From the NCBI GenBank assembly GCA_021160785.1, contig JAGHBX010000628.1, forward strand, positions 1 through 9,271: a stretch of DNA of 9,271 nt, written 5' to 3'. This document shows positions 5,513 through 9,271 of this stretch, piece after piece. Source of the stretch: Planctomycetota bacterium. Its GTDB lineage: Bacteria; Planctomycetota; Phycisphaerae; Sedimentisphaerales; Anaerohalosphaeraceae. Position 1 is the stretch's first letter. The number at the start of each line of letters is the position of its first letter. Under the pieces are notes generated by a model. That model saw nothing but the letters and a program-made list of their open reading frames with translations. It was not told the origin of the DNA and searched no databases. The position numbers and the translations under genes are program-made.

Positions 5513-7801
5513 TTATCGGGCAAGGGCCTTTAGCAGCGCGACGGCCTTTTCGAGGATCATTTCTCCGCCGCCGGGTGCGATTCGCGAGTTTACGGTTTCG
5601 TAGCTCCCCTCGGCAAACGCCTTTTTCGTCGGGATGTAGCCGGGGGCGTCCTGACAGAGTTCAATGACAAGCGTAGTCGCAAAGGGGCTTTGCTCCTTGA
5701 TGGCAAGCCCGATATCCACAAAAACCTCTCCCGGCAATCCCACGACGGCCGAATCGGCACCGAGCCGAATCACCTGAATCTCAAGCGGTATCGTATCGCC
5801 GCGGCGCATTTCAACCGCCAGCAGCTTATACGCCCTTACCTGCTCGAGAAATGAAAGCTCGCGCGTACCGACCTTGCCCATATTGTCCCGTGCCCACTTG
5901 ATCTCATCGGCAGTGTAACGCTGCAAAGGAGCATTCACGATTGCGTTTTTCATGGCAAGTCTCGGCGCAGAAAGGACGCTCAATTCATCGGCTTTTGACA
6001 CTACTGTTTGCCCCAGGGTCGTACCGATGTAATCCGTCTTCAGACGCTCTTTTCTTGTTACGTCAATATGATTGATATCGCCGCAGGTCCCCGTCCCGAA
6101 AAACAGCACAAAATCCTCGCCGTACTCGGCACGTAATACCTGCTCGACATAAAACGGATAATCGGCGGCATACGACGTCCCCCCTACCGTATCGAGATGC
6201 AGCGCAAAATTGACTATCGCGCCAATCGGCTTGCCGGCGGCGGCATCGTCGATAAAGACAATCCCGACATCCGGATCGATTGGTCCGGCGACCTTGACGA
6301 TATCGGGATTCAGCACTCCCGGATTGAACCTGACGGGTCCGTCTTTCATGTGGAAGCGTCGATTAAACGACAGCCCCTTCTGCTCGGCCTTGCCCGCACG
6401 CATCGCGACCGGCCTGACAGACGCATCGGCCTTGCACACCGCCTCGATGATCCTTTCGGTCAGTTGGACGGCATAGTCGATCTTCTCACGGGGATCGTGG
6501 CCCGATTCGGCAATCGCTTTGTCGTGAAAATGCTTTCTCAGCGTCCCCCAGTACAAAGGCCCGGTGTGCGTATGGGTTGCGGCGATCAGGATGTTTTCTG
6601 CGGGTATGCCGGTCCTGGCAGAGGCTAATTGACGCGCTTTTGATGTAACCGCCAGCGGCAAGCCGATGATATCGCACGAAACCATCGCCACCTTCTCGCC
6701 GCCGTGCTTCAATACAAAAGCCTTTGCCTTTAGAGGATTCAGCGTGCCGGTGCTCAGCCGCTCACGAAAATATCCGCTCATGCGATAGCCGGTCGGCGGT
6801 GTTATATCAACCACCGCGATACCCGCCTGTAACCGCCGCTTTGGCGAACGCCCCCCCTGCCGTTGCTTAGTCTGCCCGGTCAGTTCCTCGACAAAATGTC
6901 TTGCCTTTTGGGCTTGGGCTATCAACTCTTTTGGGTCGCCGGGCTTTAGACATTCGATCACCAGCGGTCCCCTGGTAAATCCGCCGCGTTTTAGACGGTC
7001 AAAGACGGCCTTGAAATCCACCCGTCCCGTGCCCGGCGTCACTAATACGTTCTTGGGATGCAGATAGTCCTTGATACACATACCGATTACAAGACCGTCC
7101 ACCGCGGGCGCGTCGTCGACCGGATCAAGTTCGGCATTTGAATAGTAGTAGATGTTGCCCGGATCGTACCATATGCGGAAATTCTTATGCCCCACCATCT
7201 CGACGGTCTTGCGACATTGCGCACCCGTGGCGTTTAGCCCCCCGTGCGGCTTGATGCTGATGCCGACGCCCTTTTTGGCGGCATACCCGCAGCATTCTTT
7301 GATCGCCTTGTAGTACCGTTCATACAGGTCCGGATTACCCGTACCGCCCATGAGCAGGTTGGTCGGGCCGCCGGCGGCGCAAGCACAGTTGTCGATCAAC
7401 CTTCTCAAGCCCTCAATACCCGCGGCAAGCGACTTGCCAACGGGTATGCCGCCGCCGTATACCGACACACACGAAAGACCTCGCGCCTTTATCTGGCGAC
7501 CGACAACGCCCGCCTCTTCAATCGTCGTCTCGACCGAGATCACCAGCCGGCTCTTCGACTTTGTCGTCATAAGCCCGACATATTTGAAACCGGCCTCTGC
7601 GATCGCATCCAGCGCCACGCGATAATCGTACTTATCCCACGGCCGCGTATAACATCCGATCCGCCAGCGATCTTTCGCGCCGGATGCGGCAGTCTGGCCG
7701 GCTGCCGTCGCCGTCAAGAAAGATGCACCCACCCCCGCGGCGCCGAGTCTTGCGCCGGCTTCCAGAAATCCGCGTCTTGACAAATATCGATCCGCACCCA
7801 T
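5513..7801 (-). CDS. Tat-exported fusion: sugar phosphate isomerase/epimerase-like TIM barrel plus neutral-ceramidase-like hydrolase
   Basis: The 762-residue protein starts at ATG 7801 with an AAGGAG site (7809-7814) 7 bases upstream. A Tat signal (SRRGFLEAG, residues 8-16, then an Ala/Gly-rich stretch) directs export. Residues about 45-305 form a xylose-isomerase-like TIM barrel: VGISIKPHGG (179-188), WYDPGN (211-216), CIKDY (242-246), VIECL (281-285). Asp213, Asp245 and Glu283 are candidate metal ligands, while the usual first Glu is Lys184. From about 325 (AGIAVVDITPPTGYRMSGY) the protein matches the N-terminal domain of neutral/alkaline ceramidases: ATHTHTGP (408-415), NFALH with His535, LPGE with Glu692, and GYIP with Tyr722. 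These fit the zinc ligands of the Pseudomonas enzyme. The catalytic Ser motif appears replaced by GTCGDINHID (571-580), so ceramide may not be the substrate. It lies 36 bases after the upstream oxidoreductase gene in one operon. Confidence 0.85.
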   Translation of the reverse strand: MGADRYLSRRGFLEAGARLGAAGVGASFLTATAAGQTAASGAKDRWRIGCYTRPWDKYDYRVALDAIAEAGFKYVGLMTTKSKSRLVISVETTIEEAGVVGRQIKARGLSCVSVYGGGIPVGKSLAAGIEGLRRLIDNCACAAGGPTNLLMGGTGNPDLYERYYKAIKECCGYAAKKGVGISIKPHGGLNATGAQCRKTVEMVGHKNFRIWYDPGNIYYYSNAELDPVDDAPAVDGLVIGMCIKDYLHPKNVLVTPGTGRVDFKAVFDRLKRGGFTRGPLVIECLKPGDPKELIAQAQKARHFVEELTGQTKQRQGGRSPKRRLQAGIAVVDITPPTGYRMSGYFRERLSTGTLNPLKAKAFVLKHGGEKVAMVSCDIIGLPLAVTSKARQLASARTGIPAENILIAATHTHTGPLYWGTLRKHFHDKAIAESGHDPREKIDYAVQLTERIIEAVCKADASVRPVAMRAGKAEQKGLSFNRRFHMKDGPVRFNPGVLNPDIVKVAGPIDPDVGIVFIDDAAAGKPIGAIVNFALHLDTVGGTSYAADYPFYVEQVLRAEYGEDFVLFFGTGTCGDINHIDVTRKERLKTDYIGTTLGQTVVSKADELSVLSAPRLAMKNAIVNAPLQRYTADEIKWARDNMGKVGTRELSFLEQVRAYKLLAVEMRRGDTIPLEIQVIRLGADSAVVGLPGEVFVDIGLAIKEQSPFATTLVIELCQDAPGYIPTKKAFAEGSYETVNSRIAPGGGEMILEKAVALLKALAR

Positions 7802-7837
7802 GGCCCGGCTCCTTAATCTTCACTGTGTACTGATTAG

Positions 7838-9085
7838 TTATCCCGCGCGAATCTCGCGTTTATCCGCATCGTAGACCATTCGCTTACCCGTATCGTATGA
7901 CTGCATCGCCATGATAACCGCAACGGCATGTTGGTAGCCGGCGTCAATGGAGGCGTTAGGCTGCTTGCGGGTCCGCAAACACTGCAGCCAGTCCAGGAAA
8001 TGGTCCGGCCTGGCGACCGGCTTGACCGGCTCTTTACCGCGTATCTGCCCTCGCCGCTTGGGCGCCCCTTCGGCGGTCAAAACGGGCGCGTTCCAGTTGA
8101 CCATGTCCATCACGCCCACGTCGCCGAACATCTTGAAGCTGTTGCCGCTGCCATTGCCGAAATTCGTCGAGTATTCCATCATAAATCCTTCCGGGTAGGT
8201 CCACAGCGCGCCGACATGGTCCGGTGCGGTGAAATTGTGCTCATCCTTCCAGGTAAACGTCCCGCCCATACACACACAACTCTTGGGAAACTTTGCGCCG
8301 GTGATGTAATGCACCAGATCGATGAAGTGGCTGCCCAGACCCGGCACGGGACCGTCGGAAAACTCGCGATAGCCGTACCAGCCGGAGTACACCACCGGAT
8401 CGAACGGGCGGTCCGGCACGTCCATCAAAAACTCTTTCCAGTCGACGTCGGCCTTTTTTACGTCCTTGACATAACCGTACCAGTAGGGCCGTTCGCCGTT
8501 TCGATGCTGCTCGATCCGCCCGACCTTGCCGAGGAGGCCGCTCTTGTAGACCTCGCGGCAACCGGTAAACGTCCCATAGCTGCGAAGCTGGGTGCCGATC
8601 TGCACAACCCGCTTGTTCTTCTTGACCGCATCGACCGCGGCGATCAGCCTGTCCAGACGCTTGGCCAACGGCTTTTCACAATAGGCATCCTTGCCCGCTT
8701 CGACGGCGGCTTTCAGGTGTGTGGTGTGCTGGTGATCGCACGAGGCAATCATCACCGCATCGATATCCTTCAAAGCCAACAGGTCGCGATAAGACGAAAA
8801 CTTCCGCGCAGCCCGGCCGTAATGCTCCTTAGCCGTCGCCGAGGCCATCTCCTGTCGCACTGTCCAGGGATCGCACACCGCCGTTACTTCAACATTCTGG
8901 CCGGCGGCGTGCGGCTTGATACCGCCCATGTGCGCGCCGATGCCCCGACTGCCGCAGCCGATGACACCGATTGAAATGCGATCGTTGGCCCCCATCACAC
9001 GCGAATAACTCGCCGCCGACATCGCCATCGCCGCACCACCGGCAGCAGTCCCAAGAAACTTCCTTCGACTAATCGCCTCGCCCAT
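7838..9085 (-). CDS. Tat-exported Gfo/Idh/MocA family oxidoreductase
   Basis: This 415-residue protein is an NAD(P)-dependent sugar or cyclitol dehydrogenase-like enzyme, probably periplasmic. The twin-arginine signal ISRRKFLGTAA (residues 5-15) is followed by a Rossmann fold with IGCGSRG (42-48). CEKPL (136-140) carries the family Lys138 of the EKP motif, and GSHFIDLVHY (251-260) carries the His/Asp pair of the C-terminal catalytic domain. The length is usual for planctomycete members. The start is placed at ATG 9085 because GGAGG at 9093-9097 sits 7 bases upstream. A TTG at 9103 would extend the frame by six residues but would translate the ribosome-binding site. It is the middle gene of a minus-strand operon, 41 bases after the preceding oxidoreductase and 36 before the isomerase-hydrolase fusion. 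The substrate is unknown; the context suggests sugar-derived compounds. Confidence 0.93.
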   Translation of the reverse strand: MGEAISRRKFLGTAAGGAAMAMSAASYSRVMGANDRISIGVIGCGSRGIGAHMGGIKPHAAGQNVEVTAVCDPWTVRQEMASATAKEHYGRAARKFSSYRDLLALKDIDAVMIASCDHQHTTHLKAAVEAGKDAYCEKPLAKRLDRLIAAVDAVKKNKRVVQIGTQLRSYGTFTGCREVYKSGLLGKVGRIEQHRNGERPYWYGYVKDVKKADVDWKEFLMDVPDRPFDPVVYSGWYGYREFSDGPVPGLGSHFIDLVHYITGAKFPKSCVCMGGTFTWKDEHNFTAPDHVGALWTYPEGFMMEYSTNFGNGSGNSFKMFGDVGVMDMVNWNAPVLTAEGAPKRRGQIRGKEPVKPVARPDHFLDWLQCLRTRKQPNASIDAGYQHAVAVIMAMQSYDTGKRMVYDADKREIRAG

Positions 9086-9126
9086 AACAAATCCTCCAAT
9101 CAACTACAAACTATGAACTCCCAACT

Positions 9127-9271
9127 CTAAACTTTCTCCGGCACAACAAACGGCTTTCTGTAATCGCGTCTCAGCATGGCGTTGGCCTCGTCGTCGCCGA
9201 TAAACCGCTGCCTGGCCGGATCGAAATCCAGCGAGCGTCCTAAGCGAAACGATATATTGCCCAAATGAACC
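9127..9271 (-). CDS. Gfo/Idh/MocA-like oxidoreductase, C-terminal end (5' end beyond window)
   Basis: Only the last 47 residues and the TAG stop are present. The text VHLGNISFRLGRSLDFDP, then RFIGDDEANAMLRRDYRKP, is typical of the C-terminus of planctomycete Gfo/Idh/MocA oxidoreductases, where GNIA.R.GR.L.WDP and GDDEAN..L.R..R.P.. recur. The N-terminal nucleotide-binding fold lies outside the window, so the assignment rests on the tail alone. It is the first visible gene of the operon. Confidence 0.75.
   Translation of the reverse strand, partial: VHLGNISFRLGRSLDFDPARQRFIGDDEANAMLRRDYRKPFVVPEKV

Noticed and set aside
7928..8974. Long plus-strand open frame of 348 codons antisense to the Gfo/Idh/MocA gene
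   Set aside because: The opposite strand encodes a clear Tat-exported oxidoreductase; the antisense product has no motif or start signal.
1..9271. CRISPR array, tRNA or rRNA genes
   Set aside because: No regularly spaced repeats, tRNA-like cloverleaf or conserved rRNA segment was seen on reading both strands.

Overview
The window looks like a chromosomal segment of a planctomycete, most likely an anaerobic Phycisphaerae/Sedimentisphaerales-type lineage. Three things suggest this: a secreted protein with a PEP-CTERM sorting tail, a dockerin-like EF-hand remnant, and a run of Tat-exported Gfo/Idh/MocA and sugar-isomerase/ceramidase-like proteins. The taxonomic call is inference. All large genes read on the minus strand except the PEP-CTERM gene.

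Layout from left to right. (1) 1-891, minus: the first 297 codons of a receiver-PAS signalling protein that runs off the window. (2) 1099-3446, minus: a two-gene operon, nfnA then nfnB with a 4-base GTGA overlap. It encodes the flavin-based electron-bifurcating NADH-dependent ferredoxin:NADP+ oxidoreductase (also called SudBA). A plausible sigma70-type promoter lies about 70 bases upstream. (3) About 3690-5450: an AT-richer island of accessory and decayed DNA. It holds a heavily self-complementary element that could be a minus-strand non-coding RNA with its own terminator, a degraded 3' end of an IS1380-like transposase, a complete PEP-CTERM gene on the plus strand, an out-of-frame dockerin remnant directly behind it, a small doubtful ORF, and a REP-like palindromic repeat. 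(4) 5513-9271, minus: a catabolic-type operon. It contains the tail of one Gfo/Idh/MocA-like oxidoreductase, a complete Tat-exported Gfo/Idh/MocA oxidoreductase, and a 762-residue Tat-exported protein that joins a sugar-phosphate-isomerase/epimerase TIM barrel to a neutral-ceramidase-like zinc hydrolase domain.

How the genes fit together. NfnAB balances NADH, ferredoxin and NADPH pools and fits fermentative or otherwise anaerobic energy metabolism. The right-hand operon fits periplasmic processing of sugars or glycoconjugates. The middle island looks like a site of repeated insertion and gene loss. The most unusual items are the nested inverted-repeat element at 3696-3888, the isomerase-hydrolase fusion, the receiver domain with several altered active-site positions, and the dockerin scar fused to the end of the PEP-CTERM locus.
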